Counted from the first letter of the stretch, positions 27,701 through 35,682 are shown. The stretch: 64,000 bases of DNA from Pseudomonadota bacterium (GCA_018240695.1 JAFEFH010000001.1:1-64000); one strand, 5' to 3'. Made by a program: numbers and translations. Notes: generated by a model from the sequence alone, not told the origin.

Positions 27701-28796
27701 TGATATTGACCGTGCCCGCTTCGGGTTCCGAACTGTAAAGGACGAGGTCGCTCAATAGGAGACCGGAAATTTCCTCGTCGTCGGTCGGCCGAAAAGCTTC
27801 GAGCGCCAAGCGGGATTTTCCGGTGCCTGAAAGACCAACGATCCTGGCGACGCCGCGCGCCGGTTCGATCAGCTTGTGAAGCTCGCTACGGAAGGACTCG
27901 AGGCGGCTGTCGGGCACGAAGGTAAATCCGTCGTGTTCGGAGCGACCAGCCCAATGCGACCAGTCGCGCATGGGGCCGGCCAACCCGGGCTGAGTTTGTT
28001 CTAGAACCCAAGTCGCGACGGCCGGGTTGGAGTTGACCCAGTGAGCTATTTGCGAGGCGTCGCGAAATTGGACGCGGCTAGCCTCGACGGTCAGTCCGTA
28101 GAGTGAGAGAGCTTTGAGGACTGCGGTTGTGCGCTTTTGGATTTCTTGGCGCGTATAGGGACGCGAGCACAGCACGACATAGGCGCCATCCGCTGCCAAG
28201 GCGGAGCGCACCATGGGTTTGAGATCGCCGTCCTTGGTGACTATTTCTTTGCCCGCTTGTCCCGGGCCGATCTTGGTTGCCTTCAATTGAAATTGGGTCA
28301 AACGCGCTGGGAGAAAGGGCGTGCGTTCCGGTCCACCTTTCCATTCGATGCGGGCGTCTTCGCCGCCGTCCGGGGCGTTAATGTTTGTGGCGACATGGAT
28401 GCCGTCCATCGGCAGGTCATGCGTCTTCGCTTCGGCGGCAAGCAAGCGGCGTGTGAGGACGGCGAGTTTGCGGTCGCTGAGCGCTGCGATGTGGTCGCTG
28501 GTGACTTCGAACGGTTTGGCGTTATCGTTCTCGATCGGCACCATGTCAGGCCCGGCGAGGGTCTTGAGCGCCGATGGATTGGCGTCTAGCAGTCGCAGAA
28601 GATTGGCGACGGACGCTGCCGGTTTGATCGTGCCGCTCTCGTATTTAGTAAAGGCGCGAGGGCCTCCGCCGAGGAGCTCACCGGCCTCGACTTGTGATAA
28701 GCCCAAGCGCTCCCGGATGCGCCGAATGTCATCTGGCGTGAATTCAGGAGGAGCTAGCTCGATTTCGGGTTGTTTCTTAACCATTTTGGCCATCAT
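24726..28796 (-). CDS. HTH-nuclease-STAND NTPase fusion, Avs-like defence protein
   Basis: This is a 1356-aa protein. Residues 22-75 are an Xre/MqsA-type helix-turn-helix (LGLSQVEAGELLGGG, KYESGTIKP). Residues 130-250 look like a PD-(D/E)xK/Mrr-type nuclease, with D147 in GGEDARIEW and Q170-L-K172 in FQLKAT. Residues 310-530 are a STAND-type P-loop NTPase, with Walker A GLSGTGKS (321-328) and a Walker B-like VVVDQ at D384. The remaining 800 residues are alpha-helical repeat-like sequence, the usual sensor part. This order resembles Avs/bNACHT proteins, which detect phage proteins and activate an N-terminal nuclease. The extra N-terminal DNA-binding domain is unusual. It is divergent from the Fic gene over a tandem-repeat region. 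Confidence 0.85.
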   Translation of the reverse strand: MMAKMVKKQPEIELAPPEFTPDDIRRIRERLGLSQVEAGELLGGGPRAFTKYESGTIKPAASVANLLRLLDANPSALKTLAGPDMVPIENDNAKPFEVTSDHIAALSDRKLAVLTRRLLAAEAKTHDLPMDGIHVATNINAPDGGEDARIEWKGGPERTPFLPARLTQFQLKATKIGPGQAGKEIVTKDGDLKPMVRSALAADGAYVVLCSRPYTRQEIQKRTTAVLKALSLYGLTVEASRVQFRDASQIAHWVNSNPAVATWVLEQTQPGLAGPMRDWSHWAGRSEHDGFTFVPDSRLESFRSELHKLIEPARGVARIVGLSGTGKSRLALEAFRPTDDEEISGLLLSDLVLYSSEPEAGTVNIKSVVQSLADSSVRAIVVVDQCTTETHQDLAAMVKRTSSRLSLVTIDPELPAGTLPSGTLQVDLAPPEVVEGLLKQVAPDLPSDDQSRLLKFASGYPKMAVLIGQAWLKDGSIATVSDDDLVERVLVGRSLFDRQILLDAGMLLGAFGLLGTKSPTTDVEDVTHLARHRTAPEIYAALEDLSGRGVAQTRGRLLVLQPRPIALRLAERQWRQWGDARWDDILAGKLPKHLRTRLAEQLAVLNDRQIAKDVAKFVCRLNGPFASLDALRAGGNAEILSSLAEIDAASVVMLIERVVGQLSHEETRQIGGDLRRNLVWALEKIAFTNEGFEQGGLLLLKLALAENEDWANNATGEFKAIFPVFLGNTEADGDARLRLLDDLIRRNDGAEMPLVVDALLEGARTHSFSRSVGPEIQGSRPALQPWQPNTWKDVSDYIIACAERLVTLAQRDDDVGTRARKGIGQGLRSLVSHGLIDNAEQWIEAISAVYPYWPEALDSLADVLQFEKKDLGDGVPERVQKLIDKLTPNDLPTRAKFLLTDMPWDYLLDEEHDFEKARNDQIAAVEQLTHDLLKEPELIVRLLPQLSTGDHRMVYEFGQFIAAHSSTPLDWLTPIKSAVVAAPEGQRNYGVLVGYLTGLAAKHPGVVEQFKKEAMASKVFAPVLVMATASIGITDEDVQLVRAGLRDGVLPPSTLANWTTGGVLAKLPTDSVSPLFDQMLSMDGDAYSVALDLMGMYVHGARDKIEGLRPQLKLAAVNLNRRERKGGSQMDAHHFKVLIGWMLKKGWEDSDARSVALTLAKHLAADPDRDMKDLIKPLLPKLLSEFSGVVWPILSEAIGSEDRLKSWRMESALGDPYSFGDKKVPPILSLPEDVLFAWCHAHPDVGPAFLAGVAPVLTPDASTEGPQEFHSLTRRLLDEFGDREDVLRKIEQNMHTFGWMGSLATYYVRYQAPLMSLEKHPTGEVRRWAKKMLADMEHHIKEARSHDDEQRAKWDI

Positions 28797-29018
28797 TTAG
28801 TTAAATGTACCACAATGGTCACATGATGTCTCTATGGAGGTTTTTCAAGCTCTGTCTCTGGCGGCACCAATTCTTCTGAAAAATATCAGTATTTATTGAT
28901 TTTTACAGAATGTACGCCTATTGCCACAACATCTTAAACGCCTATTGCCACAACATAATAAACGCCTACACCCACAGCATAAAATACGCCTACTTCAGAG
29001 AAGCTTGATCAACCCCAA
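28797..29018. promoter_or_regulatory. AT-rich divergent promoter region with 24-bp repeats
   Basis: This 222-bp gap lies between the STAND protein gene (minus) and the Fic gene (plus). It is much more AT-rich than the surrounding DNA, for example 28878-28913. It contains four tandem 24-bp units on the Fic side. Both promoters must lie here. The HTH domain of the STAND protein is a natural candidate to bind the repeats. Confidence 0.6.
28914..28998 (+). repeat. Four tandem 24-bp repeats (iteron- or operator-like)
   Basis: Units begin at 28914, 28938, 28962 and 28986, an exact 24-bp period. Each starts ACGCCTA. The first two share ACGCCTATTGCCACAACAT, the third has ACACCCACAGCAT, and the fourth is only the first part. 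The 24-bp spacing is close to two helical turns, so bound proteins would sit on nearly the same face of the DNA. They end about 20 bp before the Fic start codon. Confidence 0.85.
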
Positions 29019-30824
29019 ATGCCAACTCCTAATGAGAAGCTCGCCGAAGCGCTGACCGCCCTCCAAGAGCTGCAAAAGGAGGGGCGGCGCGTATTCCGCA
29101 CAAGCGAGCTCAGCCGTATGCACCGCGAACGGCTGATGAGAAATGCCTTTGTCCAAGAGGTCATCAAAGGATGGCTGATCTCTTCAAGTCCGAACGCGCG
29201 CGATGGCGACAGTACGCCTTGGTATGCATCCTTCTGGGAATTTTGCGCTCGCTACTGTGACGACCGTTTTGGAGACCAATGGCACCTCTCGCCGGAGCAA
29301 TCGTTGCTGCTGCATGCCGAGAACACTGTCATCCCGCCCCAAGTCATCGTCTATAGCCCCAAGGGCGCGCGCAATAACACCAAGCTTCTCTTCGGTACGT
29401 CGATTTACGACGTTGTCCAACGAATGCCCCCGCCGGCTGATCTCACCATCCGCGACGGACTGCGCCTGTTCACACCGGAAGCGGCCCTGGTGAAGGTTCC
29501 GGAGACATTCTTCCAGCAGCATCCGATTGAAGCCCAGGTTGTCCTGTCCTCGATCAGGGACGCGTCCGACATCTTGCGGCGGGTGCTCGACGGGGGGAAT
29601 TCCTATGTCGCAGGCAGGCTCGCAGGAGCTCTCCGACGCATGGGCCGTGCCGAGATCGCAGATGAGATCGCGACGACGATGAAGGCGGCTGAATATCCCA
29701 TTCGAGAATCCGATCCCTTCAATGCGCAACAAGTGTTTGGCACCTATCGCGGCACAACGGCCCCCATCGTGTCGCGGATCGAAGCGCTTTGGAAAGCAGC
29801 GCGCGATCCGGTGATCGCGGCCTTTCCGAAAGCGCCCGGTCTCCCGAGGAACAAAGACGAGTACATGCGCTTTGTGGAGGAAATCTACAAAAGCGACGCG
29901 TATCACTCGCTCTCCATCGAAGGCTATAGCGTGACGCCCGAATTGATCGAGCGTGTCCGCTCCGGCAATTGGGACCCCGACATCCACGACAGCGATCGAA
30001 AAAACCGCGATGCGTTGGCGGCTCGAGGGTATTGGCAGGCCTTCGAGGCGGTAAAGGCAAACGTCGCCCAAATTGTGAACGGCACGGAACCAGGCGGGTT
30101 GGTTCGCGTCAGCCATCGCCGCTGGTATCGAGAATTATTTACGCCCTGTGTCACCGCCGGTCTGATTTCTGCGAGTGCGCTCGCGGGCTACCGAAACGAC
30201 GCCGTCTATCTCAGAACCTCTCGCTATGTGCCGCCGAGATGGGAAGCCGTACGCGATGCTATGCCGGCGCTGTTCGATCTCATTGAAGGCGAGAAGGAGG
30301 CAAGTGTTCGCGCAGTGCTGGGTCACTGGCTCATCGGCTACATCCACCCTTACCCGGACGGCAATGGCCGCATGGCCCGCTTTCTCATGAATGCAATGCT
30401 CGCCTCCGGCGGATATCCTTGGACGGTTGTCCGGGTCGAAGATCGAGTTGCCTATCTGCAAGCGCTCGATCGGGCGAGCATCGACGCGGATATCGGACCT
30501 TTTGCGACGTTTCTCGCTGAGCGTGTGCAATGGTCGATGGAGGCCAGAGCACAGGGTGAGATAGCGGACCGGCGTTTCGAGGTCGGCGATCTCGTGAGGC
30601 TCCGGCCGAATTCCCGAGTTGGATTCGGCTATCAACCCAATATTCGCGCCGATGAAATTGGCGAAGTCTATGCGGTCGAGCCCCATCCGCCGCAGACGGG
30701 GCCAACCTATCGGATTTGGGTCAGATTTCCGGGCGAACGAGTCGTCCAGGGTACGTTCGCCTTTGAATATGTGCTCGTGAAGGCAGCAGAAAAACCTCGG
30801 GACGATTCTTCTTTGCAGCCTTAG
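29019..30824 (+). CDS. Fic-domain protein (AMPylase family) with N- and C-terminal extensions
   Basis: This 601-aa protein carries the full Fic motif HPYPDGNGRMAR at about residue 442 (consensus HPFxxGNGRxxR), which supports an active nucleotidyltransferase. An inhibitory helix motif of the S/TxxxE(G/N) type, SLSIEG, occurs about 145 residues earlier in the same chain, so the enzyme is probably self-inhibited. The first 250 residues include helical and winged-helix-like sequence, and the last 90 form a small beta-rich domain. Fic enzymes usually AMPylate protein targets and act as toxins or signalling enzymes. It is divergent from the STAND gene over the 24-bp repeats. Confidence 0.9.
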   Translation: MPTPNEKLAEALTALQELQKEGRRVFRTSELSRMHRERLMRNAFVQEVIKGWLISSSPNARDGDSTPWYASFWEFCARYCDDRFGDQWHLSPEQSLLLHAENTVIPPQVIVYSPKGARNNTKLLFGTSIYDVVQRMPPPADLTIRDGLRLFTPEAALVKVPETFFQQHPIEAQVVLSSIRDASDILRRVLDGGNSYVAGRLAGALRRMGRAEIADEIATTMKAAEYPIRESDPFNAQQVFGTYRGTTAPIVSRIEALWKAARDPVIAAFPKAPGLPRNKDEYMRFVEEIYKSDAYHSLSIEGYSVTPELIERVRSGNWDPDIHDSDRKNRDALAARGYWQAFEAVKANVAQIVNGTEPGGLVRVSHRRWYRELFTPCVTAGLISASALAGYRNDAVYLRTSRYVPPRWEAVRDAMPALFDLIEGEKEASVRAVLGHWLIGYIHPYPDGNGRMARFLMNAMLASGGYPWTVVRVEDRVAYLQALDRASIDADIGPFATFLAERVQWSMEARAQGEIADRRFEVGDLVRLRPNSRVGFGYQPNIRADEIGEVYAVEPHPPQTGPTYRIWVRFPGERVVQGTFAFEYVLVKAAEKPRDDSSLQP

Positions 30825-31030
30825 GGCCCATGCAATTTGAGTTGAAGCATTTCCAACTGAGAGTCTCCAGTTCCTCTCGTCGGCGTGTCGGCGCAGTTAT
30901 GACTGTAGCGCATCGTCCCGAAAAAGCTGGTCATTCAAGAGGCCTCGGCGTAAGCCGAGTCGCATCAACATCGCCTTAGCCGCCGCGGCGCGGTCGCGGG
31001 TCGACCACTGCCCCGGGGGGATGTGCTCTA

Positions 31031-31258
31031 TTAAGCTTTCGCCCTCGCTGCGTTCTCTTGGAGAAGATCGGCCGGCGCTACACCAAGCGCCTGAGATATC
31101 TCCAGAATTGTAAGAAGCGTCGCGTTTTGATGGCCGCGCTCGATCGAACTCACATAAGCGCGATCGACGCCCATACGCTCAGCAACAGCCTCCTGGCTGA
31201 GCTCAGCCGCGAGCCGATAGCGGCGAACGTTGGCGCCGAAGAGCCTGCGAATATCCAT
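31031..31258 (-). CDS. Xre-family helix-turn-helix regulator
   Basis: At 75 aa, this is a single Xre/Cro HTH domain: LSQEAVAERMGVDRAYVSSIERG with a following helix LLTILEISQALGV and a short tail. It probably acts as a small DNA-binding repressor. I chose ATG 31258 (MDIRRLF); an upstream in-frame ATG at 31276 also exists. It stands alone between the Fic gene and the conjugation module and marks the edge of the transfer region. Confidence 0.88.
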   Translation of the reverse strand: MDIRRLFGANVRRYRLAAELSQEAVAERMGVDRAYVSSIERGHQNATLLTILEISQALGVAPADLLQENAARAKA

Positions 31259-31501
31259 TCGCAGGATAGGACGCAATGGCGTACTTTAGCGCTACGTATT
31301 ATAATACGCGGGTAGCAGCCCAAACTGCCGACTACGCTTCACTATTCGCGTTGTGCAAACCTACCATTTGCCTTTGGTCTGAATGCTGATCGGTGATGCA
31401 TACTGCGGGCATACGTAATGCTCTACATGCATTGCCGAACCAACGGCTGTTTGCGGCCGGCGTTGATGAACCTGTCAAATTTGCATATCTAGAGTCGTCG
31501 C

Positions 31502-31765
31502 ATGTCTAACTTTACGTTCGATGACAAACCGCCGCTCAGTCCGGAGCTTACTCCCTATGACGAGCGGCATTTTGTGACCTATCTGCGACTGCTGGACGCT
31601 GCAGAAGAACAAGCCGACTGGCGCGAGGTAGTTAGAATTATTTTTGGACTGGATCCCATCCAGGAACCGGAACGTGCGCGGATCGTCCATGACAGTCATC
31701 TGTCGCGTGCCCGCTGGATGACGGAGGCTGGTTACCGTCAGCTCCTTAGGTCGGCCAAGGATTGA
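31502..31765 (+). CDS. DUF2285-related small protein
   Basis: The protein is 87 aa. The pattern LTPYDERHFVTYLRLLDA, then DWREVVRIIFGLDP and SHLSRARWMTEAGYRQLL, is typical of short DUF2285-type proteins that sit at the head of alphaproteobacterial conjugation modules. The C-terminal GYRQLL helix matches the end of the larger DUF2285 DNA-binding domain. It probably has a regulatory role. The start ATG follows an A/T-rich stretch without a clear ribosome-binding site. Confidence 0.75.
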   Translation: MSNFTFDDKPPLSPELTPYDERHFVTYLRLLDAAEEQADWREVVRIIFGLDPIQEPERARIVHDSHLSRARWMTEAGYRQLLRSAKD

Positions 31766-31903
31766 AACAGAGAGGCATGAATACGCCTCTGGAGAGTCTC
31801 TATCGGTGCATCGCGCGTTCGACTCTTGGGCCCTTCCATATTTTTTCTCACGAGAATATGTCTTCGGTTGCTCAACTGAAGGGTCCGTCAACGGAGGTCG
31901 CGC

Positions 31904-32675
31904 GTGTCAGGAGTACCAAACTGGAGGACATCGAGCGCTAGTGAAACCCTAGGTCAGCTCGACCGCGCGGGCTTCGCGTGGGAGTTTCTCCGCCGCAACC
32001 CCAACTATCGAAGAGACTTCGCTCGAATTCCGAAGGGCGCCGCGAGCATAGAACCGGCGGCAATAGCCGCCGGAGAACGCTGGGGGCTTTGCTTTCGCGT
32101 GCGATCCCGAGCTAGCCGCTGCGGATGCACCGGTTCTTTGGCGTCCGGAGCTCTCGCCGCTTAGCATTGTTCTCGTGCCCGCGCCGGCAGCTTTCAACAT
32201 TCCGTACCGTCTCGATGCGAACAATCTGAACCCCGACTTCAGCTATATGGGTCCGGACGGCAATCACGTCGTGCTGATCGAGGCTGAGGGCGCTCATCGC
32301 CTGTGGTTACAGGGCGTGAGTCTTGGGGCGCCGCTCGCCGCTCTGTTGCCTCTGGATGACAATATCGCCCTTCGCATTGCCGGACTGCAGCGCTTTCATC
32401 GTCGACTTGTGGGCCGACCGGCGGGGCCCTTACCCCAAACTTGGACAATCACCCCGCGTTTGCGCCTCCGTCTTCTTCTGATGTTGCGTGCACTCGACGC
32501 CCATCTCGCTCGTGCGAGTTATCGCGAAATCGCCCAGGCTCTTTATGGGCCCGACGCGGTTGACCGATATCCTTGGAAAACATCCTCGATCCGTGGCCAG
32601 ACGATCCGGCTCGCCAAAGACGCCATCGCCCTCATGAAAGGAGGGTATCGCAAGCTGCTGCGCGGCAATCGCTAG
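31904..32675 (+). pseudogene. DUF6499-DUF2285 transcriptional regulator, split by a frameshift
   Basis: The first frame (31904 onward) encodes LDRAGFAWEFLRRNPNYRRDFA, the DUF6499 domain, up to ERWGLCF. It then changes character and stops at 32164. If one base near 32096 is dropped (TTT-C-GCG), the frame continues smoothly as ACDPELAAADAPVLWRPEL into the frame that ends at 32675. That frame carries the DUF2285/RovC-type DNA-binding domain (HRLWLQG, ending GGYRKLL). The intact relative would be about 255 aa. The mutation is real or a sequencing error. The gene is followed by an AlpA-like gene, as in intact modules. Confidence 0.8.
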
Positions 32676-32830
32676 CAGGTGACCTGAATGAGCTATTCAG
32701 TCCGCTCATCGGGGTGATGCCGACAAGACCTTCCAACTCCGTCATCCGCCGCGCAGCTGTTCGTCGGCATTGTGGGGATAACTCCGCCGCCACCGCCGAC
32801 GGCCCTCGTCAGGAACACGGAGCCTGTCCA

Positions 32831-33205
32831 ATGCCCGACCCCGCAGCCGGCCTGCCGCCACGCTATCTACGCACCTCTGAAGCCGCCCGCTTTTTGAGCC
32901 TGTCGGGTCGTACCCTGGAGAAGCATCGGACCTATGGCACCGGCCCGAGCTACCGGAAGATCGGAGGTCGCGTCGTCTACACATTGGACGATCTTAAGAG
33001 CTGGGCCGATCGCGGGACTAAGACTTCGACTTCTGATCCCGGTGCTGGGACCGTGTTGCCGGCTAAGCGCAGCGTGGCGATCTCTCCTGCATACGCCAAC
33101 CGCAGGGCCGATCGTCCCACAACATGTGCAACCTTACCTGTCGCCCCCGCGCTGGCAGCGGCTGACGGCGCGAGCGGTCGGGTGTTTGTCAGGGTGCCAA
33201 AATGA
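32831..33205 (+). CDS. AlpA/MerR-like helix-turn-helix protein
   Basis: The protein is 124 aa. Residues 10-65 form a winged HTH of the excisionase/AlpA type: LRTSEAARFLSLSGRTLEKHR, then GPSYRKIGGRVVYTLDDLKSW. The rest is a low-complexity tail. Such proteins act as excisionases or transcription activators in mobile elements. The ATG at 32831 was chosen because the HTH begins directly after it. Its stop overlaps the next start by 4 bp, so it is translationally coupled to the MT-A70 gene. Confidence 0.85.
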   Translation: MPDPAAGLPPRYLRTSEAARFLSLSGRTLEKHRTYGTGPSYRKIGGRVVYTLDDLKSWADRGTKTSTSDPGAGTVLPAKRSVAISPAYANRRADRPTTCATLPVAPALAAADGASGRVFVRVPK

Positions 33206-34254
33206 GTCCGGCCCTGGGGGTGATGAAATACGATATCGCCGCAGGCGCCCTGACAGAGGCGCGCACGCTCGACGAAGTGAAGGCAGTCACCGACAAGGCG
33301 ACCGCGATAAAGGAATACGCCCGGCGTGCAAAGAACCGTCAACTTGAAATCGACGCTGCCGAGATCCGCATACGGGCAGAGCGGCGTTACGGCGAGATGC
33401 TCGCGGAGATCAAGCAGACAACAGGCCTAAATGGCGGCAGTCGAGGTCAACTGAGGGGCCGGAACGCGTCTGGCGGTCTCGCTACCAAACCGCCAGAAGA
33501 CAGCCGGCCCACGTTATTCGATCTTGGGGTCGACAAGAAATTGTCAGCGCGTTCACAACGGCTGGCAGAGGTACCGCCGAAGGCATTTGAACGGGCGCTT
33601 CTGACGTGGCGCGACCACGCTACCCGCGAAGACATGCGGGTCACTTCCAATCTCTTGCGCGTAGTGGGCCAGGTTAATGCGGCCCATCGACCCGAGAGGT
33701 CGAGCGAACCGCTCGAGCCGCCGGCAGAGGGACGTTACCGCGTGATCGTGATCGATCCCGCGTGGCCGGCTGACAAGCGCGAGCGTGTGAGCAGGCCGAA
33801 CCAGTTCTGCCTCGACTATCAAATGATGACCTTGCCGGAAATTCAGTCGTTTGATGTCGCCGGCATGGCCAGCGAGACGTGTCATTTGTTCTGCTGGACG
33901 ACGCAACGATTCCTGCGCGAGGCCTTCGGTATCGTAGAAGGTTGGGGCTTCGCTCCCCTCTGGACGATGGTCTGGCACAAGAAAGGGGGCTTTCAGCCGC
34001 TTGGTCGGCCTCAATTCAATTGCGAATTCATCGTCTACGGACGCAAGGGATTGCCCCAGTTTCGCGAAACGCGCGACTTCAAGTCCTGCTTCGAGGGCGC
34101 TCGGCGCGAGCATTCGCGCAAGCCAGTTGAATTCTACGAAATGATCGCACGCGTGACGGAGGGGCCACGCATCGACGTGTTCGGCCGTGAGCGGCGTGCG
34201 GAGTTCGACGTATGGGGCGATCAAGCCGATCGTTTCGCGAAGCCAGAACATTGA
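33202..34254 (+). CDS. MT-A70-family adenine methyltransferase
   Basis: This 350-aa protein has an N-terminal helical region of about 170 residues, like the DNA-binding or ParB-associated part seen in plasmid versions. The MT-A70 catalytic domain follows, with IVIDPAWPADK (DPAW in place of DPPW) and downstream WTTQRFL, WGFAPL and CEFIVYGRKG elements. It should transfer a methyl group from S-adenosylmethionine to adenine N6 in DNA. No matching restriction enzyme is adjacent, so it may protect the element during transfer or regulate its genes. It overlaps the AlpA-like gene and is followed 12 bp later by ssb. Confidence 0.88.
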   Translation: MSPALGVMKYDIAAGALTEARTLDEVKAVTDKATAIKEYARRAKNRQLEIDAAEIRIRAERRYGEMLAEIKQTTGLNGGSRGQLRGRNASGGLATKPPEDSRPTLFDLGVDKKLSARSQRLAEVPPKAFERALLTWRDHATREDMRVTSNLLRVVGQVNAAHRPERSSEPLEPPAEGRYRVIVIDPAWPADKRERVSRPNQFCLDYQMMTLPEIQSFDVAGMASETCHLFCWTTQRFLREAFGIVEGWGFAPLWTMVWHKKGGFQPLGRPQFNCEFIVYGRKGLPQFRETRDFKSCFEGARREHSRKPVEFYEMIARVTEGPRIDVFGRERRAEFDVWGDQADRFAKPEH

Positions 34255-34266
34255 GGGAGGACTGTC

Positions 34267-34701
34267 ATGGCGGGTGCTTTGAACAAAGTTCAGCTAATCG
34301 GTCACCTGGGGCGCGCTCCGGAAATCAAGACGAACGGCGACGGCAGCGTGCGGGCGATGCTGTCGCTGGCGACGTCCGATCGGTGGACAGATAGGGAAGG
34401 CGGCGAAAAACGAGAGCGTACCGAGTGGCATCGCGTGGTGATCTGGAATCCCACGGTGGCGGGGAACGCGCAAAAGTACCTTGAAAAGGGCTCGCTCGTT
34501 TACGTTGAAGGCGAGCTCCGGACGCGCAAGTGGACGGACCGTAGCGGCGTAGAGCGCTGGACGACGGAAGTAAACGTAACAAAGTTCAACAGTCAGGTCG
34601 TGTTCCTGTCCAGTGGGCGCGGTGACGAAGCCGACGCAGCGGCCGCCGTCGCGCCTGACGACGCGACGCCGCTAAACGTCGACGAAGAAATACCGTTCTA
34701 G
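34267..34701 (+). CDS. ssb: Single-stranded DNA-binding protein
   Basis: This 144-aa protein has a complete OB fold: NKVQLIGHLGRAPEI, TEWHRVVIW, LEKGSLVYVEGEL, then WTTEVNV. It ends in the acidic tip DEEIPF that recruits partner proteins. Mobile elements often carry their own SSB to coat the transferred strand. It lies in the leader part of the conjugation operon, 8 bp before a small membrane protein gene and just upstream of virB1. GGGAGG precedes the start. Confidence 0.95.
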   Translation: MAGALNKVQLIGHLGRAPEIKTNGDGSVRAMLSLATSDRWTDREGGEKRERTEWHRVVIWNPTVAGNAQKYLEKGSLVYVEGELRTRKWTDRSGVERWTTEVNVTKFNSQVVFLSSGRGDEADAAAAVAPDDATPLNVDEEIPF

Positions 34702-34708
34702 GCACGTC

Positions 34709-34993
34709 ATGAAGTTCCCCATCGGACGACTGCAACAGTTCAGCACAAGCCTGGACGATGTGAGCCGTTTTGCCGGCCTCGCTGCGACGGTGACTTGGGC
34801 ACTTGCTGGTCTCGCCGCCTATACGGCGATTATTCTTTACGTCGGCTGGCGTGTCGGAGTTATCGAAGGGGCACCGCTCGGCGGGCCACTCCACAATAAC
34901 GTGTATCGACAGATTGGCGTCGCTCCCCCGCCTTTGTCCGGGTTTCCCTCCCAGAGTTGTGCTTCTTCAAATCAGGAAGGATGGCCGCTGTGA
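34709..34993 (+). CDS. Small single-pass membrane protein
   Basis: The protein is 94 aa with one strong transmembrane segment at about residues 22-48 (AATVTWALAGLAAYTAIILYV). The N-terminal tail is short, and the C-terminal tail is Pro/Ser-rich and contains one Cys. I do not recognise a family. Its 3' end overlaps the start of the virB1-like gene by 13 bp, so it belongs to the type IV secretion operon and may be an accessory subunit. Confidence 0.6.
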   Translation: MKFPIGRLQQFSTSLDDVSRFAGLAATVTWALAGLAAYTAIILYVGWRVGVIEGAPLGGPLHNNVYRQIGVAPPPLSGFPSQSCASSNQEGWPL

Positions 34994-35682
34994 TTATTGA
35001 CGCCGCCGCCTTCCTGGCTTTGGCGCTGCAATGCAGTCCCACGGTAGCGCCAGACACGCTGCTGGCAGTCGCGCGTCAGGAGTCGGGGCTGCATGCCTGG
35101 CTGTTGCGCGATAACACGACCAAGGATGTAGTGGAAGGGCGCGATCTCGAGCAGACGGCGGGCGTAGCCGAGGCATTGATCGCCGCAAGACACAGCGTCG
35201 ACATCGGCTTGATGCAAATCAATTCGCGCAATCTCGCGTTCCTGGGGCTGAGTGTTGCCGCGGTATTGAAGCCCTGCGGCAACGTGGCCGCGGGAGGTCG
35301 CGTGCTCATGGAAGCTTATGCCGTCGCCTCCCGGAGGGTGGGACCTGGCGCCGAGGCGCTTCGGATTGCGCTTAGCCGCTACAACACGGGCGACGACCAG
35401 GCCGGTCTTCGAAATGGCTACGTCGGACAGGTAGAGCAACGAGCAGCCGCCTACGTCGTGCCGTCGCTCGTGGGGTCCAAGCAGGCGGATAGTGATCAGG
35501 CGGCTATGATATCGGCTGCTGGCCTGCCGATCGCAGCCGGACAACCGCAGGTGGGATCCTTCATGCGGCGACAATTTGGAGACCACGTCGCTGCTGCTGG
35601 TGCCGTGGAAGGGACGGCCATTTCGGCCGACGCGTTCGCGCGGCGTCCGCGCGATTTGTTCGCAGTAGAGGGAAGACAATGA
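34981..35682 (+). CDS. virB1: VirB1-like lytic transglycosylase
   Basis: The protein is 233 aa. A lytic-transglycosylase domain spans about 15-165, with catalytic Glu in ARQESGLHAW, the core VDIGLMQINSRN and a later ALSRYNTGD. It should cut peptidoglycan locally to let the type IV secretion channel through the wall. The N-terminus is hydrophobic, and the C-terminal part is variable, as in other VirB1 proteins. AGGAAGG lies directly before the ATG, so a GTG at 34990 is also possible. It overlaps the virB2 start. Confidence 0.88.
   Translation: MAAVIIDAAAFLALALQCSPTVAPDTLLAVARQESGLHAWLLRDNTTKDVVEGRDLEQTAGVAEALIAARHSVDIGLMQINSRNLAFLGLSVAAVLKPCGNVAAGGRVLMEAYAVASRRVGPGAEALRIALSRYNTGDDQAGLRNGYVGQVEQRAAAYVVPSLVGSKQADSDQAAMISAAGLPIAAGQPQVGSFMRRQFGDHVAAAGAVEGTAISADAFARRPRDLFAVEGRQ

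Noticed and set aside
28914-28998. CRISPR array
   Set aside because: The units are directly adjacent with no spacers, and no cas genes are near.
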